The notes beneath the pieces are model-generated. The model worked only from the letters and a program-made list of their open reading frames with translations, had not been told where the DNA came from and ran no database searches. The translations under genes and the position numbers were made by a program. 64,000 nt of DNA from Thioclava arctica (lineage in GTDB: Bacteria > Pseudomonadota > Alphaproteobacteria > Rhodobacterales > Rhodobacteraceae): the NCBI RefSeq assembly GCF_040892615.1, contig NZ_JBFRYC010000012.1, positions 40,931 through 104,930 on the forward strand, given 5' to 3'. Numbering within the stretch: the stretch's first letter is position 1; each line of letters opens with the position of its first letter. This document shows, in pieces, positions 44,211-52,757 of the stretch.

Positions 44211-44319
44211 TGCGCTTCCTTTACTGTTGGTTAGGGGCGCGTTTTGCGCCTTTCATTGCCAGCCTCGCTTTGGGGAATCGGGCGTTTCTTATTCGACTAG
44301 AATGATTATTTGTTGCGCA

Positions 44320-46662
44320 TCACAAAGCAAGCTTGATCCGCTGCCCGTTTTTCGCGCGCGAACAGCATGACATCATGCGCCGGTTCTCGGTACGCTCTGA
44401 CCTAGTCAAAACCTTGTCGCGATGATCGACGCCACCTTGCAGCACCGTGACTTCGCAGCTGCCACATAGGCCCTCGCAGCAATCGCTGGGCACATCCACA
44501 CCCGCATTACGCAACGCGTCGAGCAAGGTCTCATCGGCTGCGACGCTAAGATTGAGCCCGGAATCAACCAGTTCCACCTCGAAGGCCCATTCCTTGTCGG
44601 GATCAAGCGCGACATTCTGCGCGGTGAAATGCTCGAAGTGGAAGCTGCCATCGGGCAGATCCGCGGTCTGCGCTTCCAGATCGGAAATCATCCGGTCCGG
44701 ACCGCAGGCATAAATCCGTCCGTCCTCCGGCAGTTCCGCCACAATCTGCGCGAAATCGGCCCGCCCGGTTTCATTGCCGATATGGAGGTGAACGCATCCG
44801 CTTGATCCATGATCTGCTTGCAACCGCTCGCGTAGCGCCATCGCACGCCGCGAACGGCCGCAGTAATGAACTTCGTAATCAGCGCCGATCGCCTTGAGCC
44901 TGTCTGCCATCGCGATGATCGGCGTGATCCCGATCCCCCCCGCAATCAGGACATGATGAGGGGCGGCCTCGTCCAACCGGAAGAAATTCGACGGCCCACG
45001 CAAGCGCAGCTCACCGCCCTCGCGCAGGTGCTCGTGGAAGTGACGCGATCCGCCGCGCCCGGCATCCTCGCGCAGGATCGCGATCTCGTAGCGACCATTG
45101 CCTGGCCGCCCGCACAGTGAGTATTTCCGCTCCACATCTCCTAGGCAAAGCTCAATATGCGCGCCCGCACTCCAGTCCGGCAAGGGCCGTCCACGGGCAT
45201 CTTCCAGCGTGACCCCGATGACACCTTCCGCCTCTTGACGCAGCGCCGAGACCCGAACGCTGCGCGCAATCTCCTTCGCCGCAGGTGCCCCGACGGGGAA
45301 GTGCCGAACCTTTTCAGCCAGCGCATGATCATCACGCTCGGGATTGAGCGCGGGATCCCATTCGACCCAAAGCCGATCCGGCCCACGAAACGAGGTGCTC
45401 GGCATGTAGCTGAACTCCTGCTCTGCGAGGCGCAGATGGGGCAGACGACGGGTCATTTCTTCTAAGAAAATCCGCATTTCCATTCGACCGATATTCTTGC
45501 CCATGCATTGATGTGCGCCATAGCCGAAGGTTAGGTGATCGACGGCATTGTCGCGGTAGATATCGAACCGGTCCGCATTTTCGAAATGCCGCTCGTCTTG
45601 GTTCCCCGAAGCCTGCACGATCAAGAGTTTCGCCCCCTCGGGCAGATCGACACCCCCGACCGTCGCGGGCCCGGTTGTCTGACGCCGCCAAGCCACGATC
45701 GAGCCGGCATAACGCAGACACTCTTCGACCGCGTTCGGGATCAGGGACGGATCGGCACAAATGTCTTCCCAGGCGGAACGATGGCTTAGCAGCGTCTTGA
45801 ACATATTGGCCGAGGCAAGCGAGGTGGTCTCATGCGCCGCGACAATGATCGCCATCATCATCGAATGAACATAGCTATCGGTCACGATCTCGGGCATCTC
45901 GGCGTTCTTACGGATTGTGTAATGCATCCAACCATCGCCTGCGGTTTCGGCACGCATCTTCTCGATCACCTCGCCAGCATATTGCCAGAACCGCCCGACA
46001 TCATGGGCGACCTGCACTTGCTGTTCGGGCGTTGGCTTGCCCCAGGTATTAACAGAATGCGCCAGTGAGAAGGTTCGTAGGGTTGCAATCTCATCCTCGG
46101 GCACCCCAAGGAAATGCAACGCGACCAGCAGCGGAACCTCGTAGAGCATCGCATCTATCAGCTCAACGCGGCCGCTGTCGATGAAGGCATCAATCCGTTC
46201 CCGCGTGAGTTGCCGCACCATCTCCTGCTGCCGCTCTAGGCGTTCGGGCAAAAAATGATCAATCAGCGCGCGACGCCGCGCCATATGGGCGGGTTCGTCC
46301 TCGTTCACCATGGTGCGATCCATCGCGTAATCATAGCCGCGTAGCACCTCCACTGCCTCCTTGGTCGGGGGAGTGATCTTTTCCAGCACGTTCTTAGGTG
46401 AGAACAGGATCGGGTCGCGGAACACCGCCTTGATATCGTCATAGCGGCTGACCACCCAGTAGCCGAGCTTGGGACTGTAGAAAACGGGCAGTTGATCGCG
46501 CGACCAGCGCAGCGCCTCGGCCGGATCGACAAGATATGGCCCTTCGAACGGATCGAACTGCGCCGCCATCTCGGATGCTGGGCAGCCCTTCGCATTCACC
46601 GCCGACGAAAATGGACACCCCTGTTCGCGTTGCGCGCGCAACGATGCATCTGACGGCGACAT
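44320..46662 (-). CDS. self-sufficient cytochrome P450 (CYP116B type) fused to reductase and ferredoxin
   Basis: 780 residues in three domains. Residues ~1-430: P450, with the I-helix AAHETTSLASANM, the ExxR pair in VEECLRYAG and the haem-binding FGYGAHQCMGKNIGR with Cys at about 386. Residues ~455-685: FMN/NAD(P)H reductase of the phthalate-dioxygenase-reductase kind (AGAHIELCLG, RKYSLCGRPG, GGIGITPIIAM, IYACGPDRM). Residues ~690-780: 2Fe-2S ferredoxin with SDCCEGLCGSCEVTVL and MSCC. Such proteins hydroxylate, epoxidise or dealkylate without partner proteins. I start at ATG 46662, after GAGAGGAAG. It is divergent from an IclR gene. Confidence 0.93.
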   Translation of the reverse strand: MSPSDASLRAQREQGCPFSSAVNAKGCPASEMAAQFDPFEGPYLVDPAEALRWSRDQLPVFYSPKLGYWVVSRYDDIKAVFRDPILFSPKNVLEKITPPTKEAVEVLRGYDYAMDRTMVNEDEPAHMARRRALIDHFLPERLERQQEMVRQLTRERIDAFIDSGRVELIDAMLYEVPLLVALHFLGVPEDEIATLRTFSLAHSVNTWGKPTPEQQVQVAHDVGRFWQYAGEVIEKMRAETAGDGWMHYTIRKNAEMPEIVTDSYVHSMMMAIIVAAHETTSLASANMFKTLLSHRSAWEDICADPSLIPNAVEECLRYAGSIVAWRRQTTGPATVGGVDLPEGAKLLIVQASGNQDERHFENADRFDIYRDNAVDHLTFGYGAHQCMGKNIGRMEMRIFLEEMTRRLPHLRLAEQEFSYMPSTSFRGPDRLWVEWDPALNPERDDHALAEKVRHFPVGAPAAKEIARSVRVSALRQEAEGVIGVTLEDARGRPLPDWSAGAHIELCLGDVERKYSLCGRPGNGRYEIAILREDAGRGGSRHFHEHLREGGELRLRGPSNFFRLDEAAPHHVLIAGGIGITPIIAMADRLKAIGADYEVHYCGRSRRAMALRERLQADHGSSGCVHLHIGNETGRADFAQIVAELPEDGRIYACGPDRMISDLEAQTADLPDGSFHFEHFTAQNVALDPDKEWAFEVELVDSGLNLSVAADETLLDALRNAGVDVPSDCCEGLCGSCEVTVLQGGVDHRDKVLTRSERTENRRMMSCCSRAKNGQRIKLAL

Positions 46663-46717
46663 GTCTTCTTCCTCTCTCCGACTCCCTAACGGTGCAATCA
46701 CACTATTTTACTATTAA

Positions 46718-46747
46718 CGCACAATCAACATTTTTTATCGCACAATC
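46718..46747. promoter_or_regulatory. direct repeats between the P450 and IclR genes
   Basis: CGCACAATC occurs at 46718-46726 and again at 46739-46747, 21 bases (two helical turns) apart, with a related GTGCAATCAC at 46692. The region is AT-rich and divergent. IclR-family proteins often bind spaced repeats of this kind. Confidence 0.5.
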
Positions 46748-46894
46748 CCTTGCGTACCTTCATCGGGCATTATATCTGGCACGCGCGGGCTGCGACCCTG
46801 TAAAACAGCTATCATCGTGGCGTGATTATTTATAAACTGCAGAGCGACTTGTTCATTCAGCGGCACCTCGCAACTTTTGGAGAGGAACCACCCC

Positions 46895-47587
46895 GTGAAG
46901 CCCAAGGGCGATAACTTGCTTCAAACCCTGCGTCGCGGAATGGACGTTTTCACGCTTGTGGCCGAGCGATCTGAGGGGTTGAACGTAGCACAGATCTCCG
47001 AGCATCTGGGAGTTGACCGCGCAATCGCCTATCGGCTCGTGGCAACACTTGAGGCGGATGGCTTCGTCGCCCGCGGCGCGGAGGGGCGCGTTCATATGGG
47101 GGGCGCAGTCCTAGCACTCGCCGCCGCGATCGAGCCCCAGCTACGCTCCATCGCCGAGCCCGCTTTGCGTCGCATGACCAAACTGGTCGGCGCGACAGCC
47201 TTTATGACCGTCGCGCGCGGCAACGAGGCCGTGGCCATCCTCACCGCCGAAGCGGAGACAGGGGTGTTGCGGGTCGGGTACCGCCCCGGAAGCCGACATC
47301 CGCTCAACTGCGGCGCGGCGGGCTTAGCAATTCTCTCGGCCCGCGCCGAACATGCCGATGATTCCGATGCGGTGCGCGAGGCGCGGCGAGATGGTTACAG
47401 CCTCAGCCAAGGCCAGTTGCAGCGCGGTGCCATTGGCATCGCGGCTCCGCTGCGCCTTGCCCGAACCGGGGCAACGGTGTTCGAGGCCTCGGTGGGTGTT
47501 GTCACGCTTGACGATCTCGACCCGGCGCAGGTTGCCCCGCATGTCATCGCCTGCGCCACGGAAATCAGCGCAACACTCGGGTTCTGA
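46895..47587 (+). CDS. IclR family transcriptional regulator
   Basis: About 230 residues from GTG 46895, nine bases after GGAGAGG; an in-frame TTG at 46877 lies inside that ribosome site. The HTH is LNVAQISEHLGVDRAIAYRL followed by VATLEADGFVARG; the effector domain has TAFMTVARGNEAVAILTAEA and PLNCGAAGLAILSARAE. It is shorter at the C-terminus than classic IclR proteins. Divergent from the P450 fusion gene, it probably controls it through the repeats at 46718. Confidence 0.85.
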   Translation: MKPKGDNLLQTLRRGMDVFTLVAERSEGLNVAQISEHLGVDRAIAYRLVATLEADGFVARGAEGRVHMGGAVLALAAAIEPQLRSIAEPALRRMTKLVGATAFMTVARGNEAVAILTAEAETGVLRVGYRPGSRHPLNCGAAGLAILSARAEHADDSDAVREARRDGYSLSQGQLQRGAIGIAAPLRLARTGATVFEASVGVVTLDDLDPAQVAPHVIACATEISATLGF

Positions 47588-47593
47588 AGACAC

Positions 47594-47739
47594 TCACTCC
47601 TGACGGCATAGCGCAAAGAGCGCCCCGCGCGAGGCGATTCCCAGCTTGTCATAGGCGCGCTTGCGGTAAGTAGTAACGGTGACTGGCGACACCCCGAGCT
47701 GGCCCGCGATAAGCTCGGCCTTTTTGCCCGCCAAGAGAC
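47594..47739 (-). pseudogene. LuxR-type HTH protein, C-terminal fragment
   Basis: Reads LLAGKKAELIAGQLGVSPVT then VTTYRKRAYDKLGIASRGAL to the stop, the DNA-binding end of a LuxR/FixJ regulator. The upstream part has been replaced at about 47740 by an IS110 element. It is convergent with the IclR gene, six bases away, and may once have regulated the neighbouring cluster. Confidence 0.75.
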
Positions 47740-49135
47740 TCTGTTGATGGCGTGGATGCCCCTCCCGACGGCATCGCAATGTGCCATTGTGGTGAGTGTT
47801 GAAGCCATCACAGTAGGAAGGAGCATCCATGTCCGAAGTTACAATTATCGGTGTCGACTTGGCAAAGCGCGTTTTCCAGTTGCACGGGGCATACAATGAC
47901 GGATCCGTCGCGTTTCGTAAGAAGCTTTCACGAGGTCAATTTCTCGCTTTCGTGGCACAGCAGCCTAAATGCATGATCGCCATGGAGGCATGTGCGACTG
48001 CGCACGGTTGGGGCCGGGAGCTGGAGAAGCTGGGGCATGAAGTCCGTCTGATCCCGCCGGTTTATGTGAAGCCGTTCGTCAAGCGCCAGAAAAACGACGT
48101 GGCTGATGCTGAGGCGATTGCTGAGGCGGCGTTGCGTCCGACCATGCGCTTTGTCGCCGTGAAGACGGAGGATCAACAGGCCCGCGCGATGCTGTTTCGC
48201 ACACGGCAGATGTTCGTTGGCCAGCGCACCCAGATGATCAACGCCTTGCGCGGTCACCTCGCCGAGCATGGCCTGGTTGCGGCGCGAGGGCCTGCCCATC
48301 TTAAACGGCTGGCGGACGCGATCGCAGATGATGACACCGCGCTACCCGACGAGGTTCGGGAGCTTGGCCAGATGTATCTGGAACAGATTGCTTGCCTGAC
48401 CGCCCGGGTTTCAGAGCTTGACGGAAAGATGAAGCGCGCTGCCAGAAAAGCCAATCTGGTACGTCTGGCGCAAACCATGCCTGGGGTCGGCCCTATCACG
48501 GCTTTGGCGATCGAGACATTTGCACCTGACTTGGCCACCTTCAAGCGTGGGCGCGATTTTGCTGCCTGGCTCGGGCTCGTGCCAAGACAGCACTCGACGG
48601 GCGGTAAAGCACTGCTCGGGAAGACTTCGAAGATGGGGCAGCGCGATATCCGCACGCTTCTAGTCTCGGGTGCGATGGCTGTTCTTCAAGCGGTCGAGCG
48701 GTTTGGAACGCCGAACAATGGCTGGCTCAAGCGTCTGCTGCCCCGCAAGCCACGCATGGTTGCCGCGATTGCGTTGGCGAACAAGATGGCACGTGGCCTC
48801 TGGGCCATGATGACGAAACAAGAGGACTACCGGAACCCGGTGACGGAAATGGTCTAAGCGTACCGCGCTTGCCAATTCGTCCCGGCACGTCGGGGGTGTG
48901 AGGAGGTCACTGAACAGTAAGGGCAAAGGATCGATCAGATCCGGGGCAGAGAAAGCAGAATTTGTGCAGGAGCCACGAGCTCGGTCTGTTGATATGCCTC
49001 TGGTCCGCGCATCGCCATACCGGCCCGCGGCTCTATCAGCGCCGCACATAGAGGCCTGATACATGACCGCACCCGATCACACGCTCGCGCCGTTCAAAAA
49101 TCACTTGCACCAACGGGGGCATCCATACATGCGCA
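47740..49135 (+). mobile_element. third IS110-family element (IS1111-like)
   Basis: TGGATGCCCC at 47753-47762 and its complement GGGGCATCCA at 49116-49125 are subterminal inverted repeats around the transposase gene. The left boundary is where the LuxR frame breaks; the right one is estimated. Long non-coding tracts flank the gene on the right (48858-49135), as in relatives. Confidence 0.65.
47829..48857 (+). CDS. IS110 family transposase (IS1111 group)
   Basis: 342 residues, GGAAGGAGC before the ATG. DEDD motifs are TIIGVDLAKRVFQLHG, MIAMEACATAHGWG and KNDVADAEAIAEA; the C-terminal part has AQTMPGVGPITALAIETF and FAAWLGLVPRQHSTGGKALL. Frame intact. Sequence differs from both IS110-type enzymes at 39-43 kb, so the window holds three independent members of this group. 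Confidence 0.9.
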   Translation: MSEVTIIGVDLAKRVFQLHGAYNDGSVAFRKKLSRGQFLAFVAQQPKCMIAMEACATAHGWGRELEKLGHEVRLIPPVYVKPFVKRQKNDVADAEAIAEAALRPTMRFVAVKTEDQQARAMLFRTRQMFVGQRTQMINALRGHLAEHGLVAARGPAHLKRLADAIADDDTALPDEVRELGQMYLEQIACLTARVSELDGKMKRAARKANLVRLAQTMPGVGPITALAIETFAPDLATFKRGRDFAAWLGLVPRQHSTGGKALLGKTSKMGQRDIRTLLVSGAMAVLQAVERFGTPNNGWLKRLLPRKPRMVAAIALANKMARGLWAMMTKQEDYRNPVTEMV

Positions 49136-49271
49136 AATCCTTGGGGGGATTCATCATGGGAATCCAGCGTGGTAGCTGAGCGTCATGAGCAGACCTACAC
49201 CCCCGACCTACAAGACTAGGAACTGGCCGACCTACAATGAAGCGCTCAAGCGCCGGGGCTCGCTGACGATC

Positions 49272-49310
49272 CATTGGCCGGTAGGCGATTGCTTGCAATC
49301 GCCGTAAGGC
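49272..49310 (-). repeat. palindromic mini-element A (39 bp)
   Basis: Inserted between the codons for LTI and WFDPEM of the IS5 gene; it adds an in-frame TAA. The centre is the perfect palindrome-like GGCGATTGC TT GCAATCGCC. Read on the minus strand, it begins GCCTTACG and ends CTACCGGCCAATG, a diverged form of the family flanks. Confidence 0.75.
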
Positions 49311-49586
49311 TGGTTCGACCCCGAGATGACCTGGGATGCGACGCCGTCAGGCAGGCGGGGCCGCCAGCAGACCTACAGCGATAGGGCCATTCAAACCTGT
49401 CTGACGATGAAAGTCTTGTTCGGCGTGGCGCACCGACAAACGACTGAATTCGTCGAGAGCCTGCTGAAGCTGATCGGCTTGGACTGGGCGGTGCCCGACT
49501 TCAGCACGCTATCCCGCCGCCAGAAGACCTTGGCCGTGAACATCCCGTATCGCAGCTCGAAGGGGACTTTTTTGCATCTGCTGATC

Positions 49587-49627
49587 CCCTCTCGTAACAT
49601 TGCTGCGCAATGCACTGCCGGGCAGTG
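49587..49627 (+). repeat. palindromic mini-element B (41 bp)
   Basis: Inserted between LLI and DSTGIK codons. It begins CCCTCTCG, has the stem ATTGC TGC GCAAT, and ends CTGCCGGGCAGTG. Length 41 shifts the frame. Confidence 0.75.
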
Positions 49628-49648
49628 GACAGCACCGGCATCAAGGTC

Positions 49649-49689
49649 CCCTCTCGGCCGCATCTTTCAGATGCGCCTGCCGGGCATTG
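49649..49689 (+). repeat. palindromic mini-element C (41 bp)
   Basis: Inserted between GIKV and EGEGEW codons, only 21 bases after element B. It begins CCCTCTCG, has the stem GCATCT TTC AGATGC, and ends CTGCCGGGCATTG. The outer blocks match B while the stem differs. Confidence 0.75.
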
Positions 49690-49761
49690 GAGGGTGAAGG
49701 CGAGTGGAATGCGCGCAAGCGTGGCGGTCCCAAACGGCGGGTCTGGCGCAAAATCCACCTC

Positions 49762-49799
49762 CGCTGTCCGGCAGGCGATTGCAAGCAATCGCCGAGAGG
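49762..49799 (-). repeat. palindromic mini-element D (38 bp)
   Basis: Inserted between RKIHL and (G)IDEK codons, in the opposite orientation to B and C. On the minus strand it begins CCTCTCG, has the stem GGCGATTGC TT GCAATCGCC shared with element A, and ends CTGCCGGACAGCG. Confidence 0.75.
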
Positions 49800-50066
49800 G
49801 GGATCGACGAGAAAACGCTGGAGATCCGAGCCGTCGAGTTCACCAGAAGTGGCATCGGCGATGCCCCCATGCTGCCGGAATTGCTCGATCAGATACCACC
49901 CGAACAGGAGATCGGTAGCGTTACCGCAGATGGCGCCTACGACACGTGCAAGTGCCATGATGCCATTGCGGATCGAGGCGCCGCCGCGTTCGGGCATTCT
50001 TTCGGACCAGTGGCAGTCATGCCCTCACTCCCGCCCCGCAAGAGCGCGAAACCATGGAAGTCAAAC

Positions 50067-50889
50067 GGTTCTGTTGAAATTTTTTTGTTCGGCTTGAGGC
50101 GAGCTTATCTTCGGGCAGAATTATGCTGCGAGCGCGGCAAATCGCTGGAAATCGGAAAGGCCATTTCGGTCGAACTGACCTTTTCGGATCATATGTGCGG
50201 TCTCGATGCCGGCAATGGTTGCCGTGACCGAGGGGATGGCTTTGAAATCGAGCATGGGCCCAGTGATGCGCTAAATGAACCTGTGATCTTGTTCGAGAAT
50301 ATTGTTGAGGTATTTCTTTTGCCTGATGGTAATCAGCTGGCCATTGCCCTTAAACTTGAGGATCACGTTGATCGCCTGAAGCCCTGAAAAATTAGCGCCG
50401 CTTTTGTCGGTATTGACCAGCGCAGGTTGGCCATTTGGAGCGATAGCCTGCTTGAAGAAGCGCCGCGCTGCAGCCGTATCACGCCGTTCGGAGAGCATAA
50501 AATCAAGGTTTTACCCCAGCGGTCCGTGGCTCTGTGCAAATACATCCACTTACCGCGAACCTTGATATAAGTCTCGTTCGCACGCCAAGTTCCGACCAAC
50601 TTGCGCTTTTGGCGCTGCGCATTGGTGGCGATCTCGGGGGCGTATTTTACAACTCAGCGGTTAAGGGTCGTATGATCAACTGCAACACCGCGCTCAGCCA
50701 AAATTTCTTCGAGATCGCGATAAGACACCGCTTAGCGGGCGAAAAAAACGGCATGAAAGATCACGGATTTCGGATAGCGCGCACCTTTGAAATTTACCGT
50801 CACCGAAACATCCTGCTGCTTGTTTGTCGTAGCCATCAGTTGCAAATTAGAGCCAAAAGCGGAAGCCCGCAAATATTTGCAACAGTACC
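50067..50889 (-). mobile_element. IS6 family element, decayed
   Basis: The ends are GGTTCTGTTG at 50067 and, on the other strand, GGTACTGTTG ending at 50889, the usual IS6 terminal repeat with small changes. The length of 823 bp is standard for IS6. The eight bases on either side (AGTCAAAC, ATCTAGAC) differ, so there is no target duplication. The left end interrupts the IS5 gene. Confidence 0.82.
50121..50836 (-). pseudogene. IS6 family transposase with stops and frameshifts
   Basis: From ATG 50836 the frame reads MATTNKQQDVSVTVNFKGAR and PKSVIFHAVFFAR, then a TAA, YRDLEEILAERGVAVDHTTL, a TGA, then ETYIKVRGKWMYLHRATDRW. A frameshift follows before DTAAARRFFKQAIAPNGQPA and another before GPMLDFKAIPSVTATIAGIE. 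At least two stops and two shifts make it inactive. Confidence 0.85.
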
Positions 50890-51058
50890 ATCTAGACCGC
50901 TTATATGATCCGCAAGGGTCAGATCCCGAGCAACGGCACTAACACCTTTCATATCTTGGCGGCGCTCGCAGTATAATTGTGTCCATTGAACAGGCCGACT
51001 ACGGCTGCGGCAAATCTTTGCGAAACAACCAGCAAAACTGCGCTCCTGACTCATTACG

Positions 51059-52153
51059 CTACTCTGCGACCAACTCGCCACTTTCGATTTGCTCACGCTC
51101 AATCGATTCAAACAGCGCCTTAAAATTGCCCTCGCCAAAGCCGTCATCGCCTTTGCGCTGAATGAACTCAAAGAAGATCGGTCCGATCACCGTTTTCGAG
51201 AAAATCTGCAGCAGAATCTTTGTCTCACCGCCCCCCAGCACGCCTTCCCCGTCGATCAGGATGCCGTGTTTCATCATCCGATCAACCGGCTCTTCATGCC
51301 CCGTCACCCGGTCGTAGCTCAGGTCGTAATAGGTCTTGGGCGGTGCGGGCATGTAGCGAATACCGCGCTCGGCGATCGCATCGGTGCTGGCGTAAATATC
51401 CTCAGACCCGACTGCGATATGCTGAATCCCCTCGCCCTTATACTTCTTGAGAAAGGATACGATCTGACCGGTTTCGCCGCGATCTTCGTTGATCGGGATG
51501 CGGATACGCCCACAAGGCGACGTCAAGGCGCGCGAAAACAGCCCGGTAAATTTGCCCTCGATGTCGAAAAACCGGATTTCGCGAAAGTTGAACAGATCGC
51601 CGTAGAAGTGGAACCACTTGTCCATGTTACCCTTGAAGACGTTGTGGGTCAGGTGATCGAGATAGTAAAACCCAACGCCCTTCGGCTTTGACGTCTTCAG
51701 CCAGTTGAATTCCTCATTATAGGGCGAGGTGGCGTAATACTGATCGGTGAAATAGATCAAGCTACCACCAATGCCGCGAATGGCGGGCCAATCCAGCGTT
51801 TTGTCAGCGCCCTCATAAGGCTCTGCGCCCATCTTCACCGCATGATCGAACGCGTGCTGCGCATCCACCACGCGCCAGCCCATTGCCGGTGCGCAGGGGC
51901 CATGTTCGTCCACAAAACGCGCAGCAAAGCTGTCGGGATCTGCGTTGATGATGTAGGTGATATCGCCCTGCTGCCAAAGCTCGACCGGTTTGGCTTTATG
52001 CGTAGCGACATGTTCATAGCCCATCTTGGCGAACAAATCGCGCAGCTCCTGCGGGTCGGGATGGGCGAATTCGACGAATTCAAACCCGTCGGTGCCGGCG
52101 GGGTTTTCGTCAGAAATCTTGGCTTGCGGGGCGTCGTGCGGGAATGGTCCCAT
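51059..52153 (-). CDS. hpd: 4-hydroxyphenylpyruvate dioxygenase
   Basis: Converts 4-hydroxyphenylpyruvate to homogentisate in tyrosine breakdown. 364 residues, normal length. Two vicinal-oxygen-chelate halves are seen; iron ligands fall in YYLDHLTHNV (His), GIQHIAVGSEDIYA (His) and GPIFFEFIQRKGDDGFGEGN (Glu). GGAGGAG precedes the ATG. It is divergent from an Lrp-type gene, which probably regulates it. No homogentisate dioxygenase is in the window, so that step would be encoded elsewhere. An IS6 relic lies 170 bp downstream. Confidence 0.94.
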   Translation of the reverse strand: MGPFPHDAPQAKISDENPAGTDGFEFVEFAHPDPQELRDLFAKMGYEHVATHKAKPVELWQQGDITYIINADPDSFAARFVDEHGPCAPAMGWRVVDAQHAFDHAVKMGAEPYEGADKTLDWPAIRGIGGSLIYFTDQYYATSPYNEEFNWLKTSKPKGVGFYYLDHLTHNVFKGNMDKWFHFYGDLFNFREIRFFDIEGKFTGLFSRALTSPCGRIRIPINEDRGETGQIVSFLKKYKGEGIQHIAVGSEDIYASTDAIAERGIRYMPAPPKTYYDLSYDRVTGHEEPVDRMMKHGILIDGEGVLGGGETKILLQIFSKTVIGPIFFEFIQRKGDDGFGEGNFKALFESIEREQIESGELVAE

Positions 52154-52216
52154 GGGTTTCTCCTCCTGTTCGCTGGTTTCAGATTACCCCCCGACGCCCG
52201 CGTGGTTTGCGCAAAA

Positions 52217-52230
52217 GTGATTATTGTCAC
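52217..52230. promoter_or_regulatory. candidate Lrp-type operator
   Basis: GTGA and TCAC flank TTATTG in the 130-bp region between hpd and the Lrp-type gene. A weaker ATGC...GCAT pair lies near the Lrp start (52270-52285). Such AT-centred inverted repeats suit Lrp/AsnC regulators. Confidence 0.4.
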
Positions 52231-52283
52231 GCCCAATACGCGTGTGACTTGCGGCCATTGAACAAAAGATGCATTTTTTACGC

Positions 52284-52739
52284 ATGCTGGATGACATCGA
52301 CAAACGCCTCCTCGCGGAGCTGCAACAAAACGCGCAACTGACCTCGCAAGAGCTGAGCGAGCGGTTGAACCTGTCAGCAAGCCAGATCGGACGGCGGCGG
52401 CAGCGCCTTGAGGCAGACGGTCTGATCCGCGCCTATGGGGCGAAACTCGATGCCGAGCGGCTGGGCTTGGCGGTGCAGGCCTTTGTGCAGGTGCAAATGA
52501 CGCGTCACGGGGCCGAGGCCGCGCGGAATTTTTCACGCCTCATCGCGCTGCAACCCGAGGTCGTGTCGGCTTGGACGCTGACGGGCGAGGCAGACTATCT
52601 GCTGCGGGTCTATTGCGCTGACTTGTCCGCCCTGCACCGGCTGATCCATGAGGTGCTGCTGGCGCACACCACGGTCGCCCGCGTGCAAAGCCAGATCGTC
52701 ATGAACCAGCTAAAACAGGACGCGCCGCTGCCAATTTAG
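52284..52739 (+). CDS. Lrp/AsnC family transcriptional regulator
   Basis: 151 residues from MLDDIDKRLLAELQQNAQLT (an ATG at 52269 adds five). The HTH is LTSQELSERLNLSASQIGRR, and the RAM effector domain includes VSAWTLTGEADYLLRVYCAD and the end TTVARVQSQIVMNQLKQ. Divergent from hpd, it is likely to sense tyrosine, phenylalanine or a derived keto acid and to activate hpd. Confidence 0.9.
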   Translation: MLDDIDKRLLAELQQNAQLTSQELSERLNLSASQIGRRRQRLEADGLIRAYGAKLDAERLGLAVQAFVQVQMTRHGAEAARNFSRLIALQPEVVSAWTLTGEADYLLRVYCADLSALHRLIHEVLLAHTTVARVQSQIVMNQLKQDAPLPI

Positions 52740-52757
52740 GCGCTGCGTCGCCCGTGC

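Larger units (their letters stand above)
49185..50066 (+). pseudogene. IS5 family transposase gene, broken by small inserts and IS6
   Basis: Pieces of one IS5-type transposase can be read in order: MSRPTPPTYKTRNWPTYNEA, then WFDPEMTWDATPSGRRGRQQ, WAVPDFSTLSRRQKTLAV, DSTGIK, EGEWNARKRGGPKRRVWRKI, IDEKTLEIRAVEFTRSG and GSVTADGAYDTCKCHDAIAD. Between them sit four short palindromic inserts (49272, 49587, 49649, 49762), which introduce stops or shift the frame. Near 49990 about 12 extra residues interrupt RGAAA...PPRKSAKPWK. The 3' end is cut by the IS6 end at 50067. It cannot make an active enzyme. Confidence 0.85.

Noticed and set aside
49272..49799. A CRISPR array as explanation for the repeated palindromes
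   Set aside because: Copies differ in orientation, are unevenly spaced, and the spacers are consecutive coding segments of one transposase gene; no cas gene is present.
50890..51058. Short minus-strand frame reading ARDLTLADHISGL between IS6 and hpd
   Set aside because: Too short and without start signal; may be part of an older transposon but cannot be assigned.
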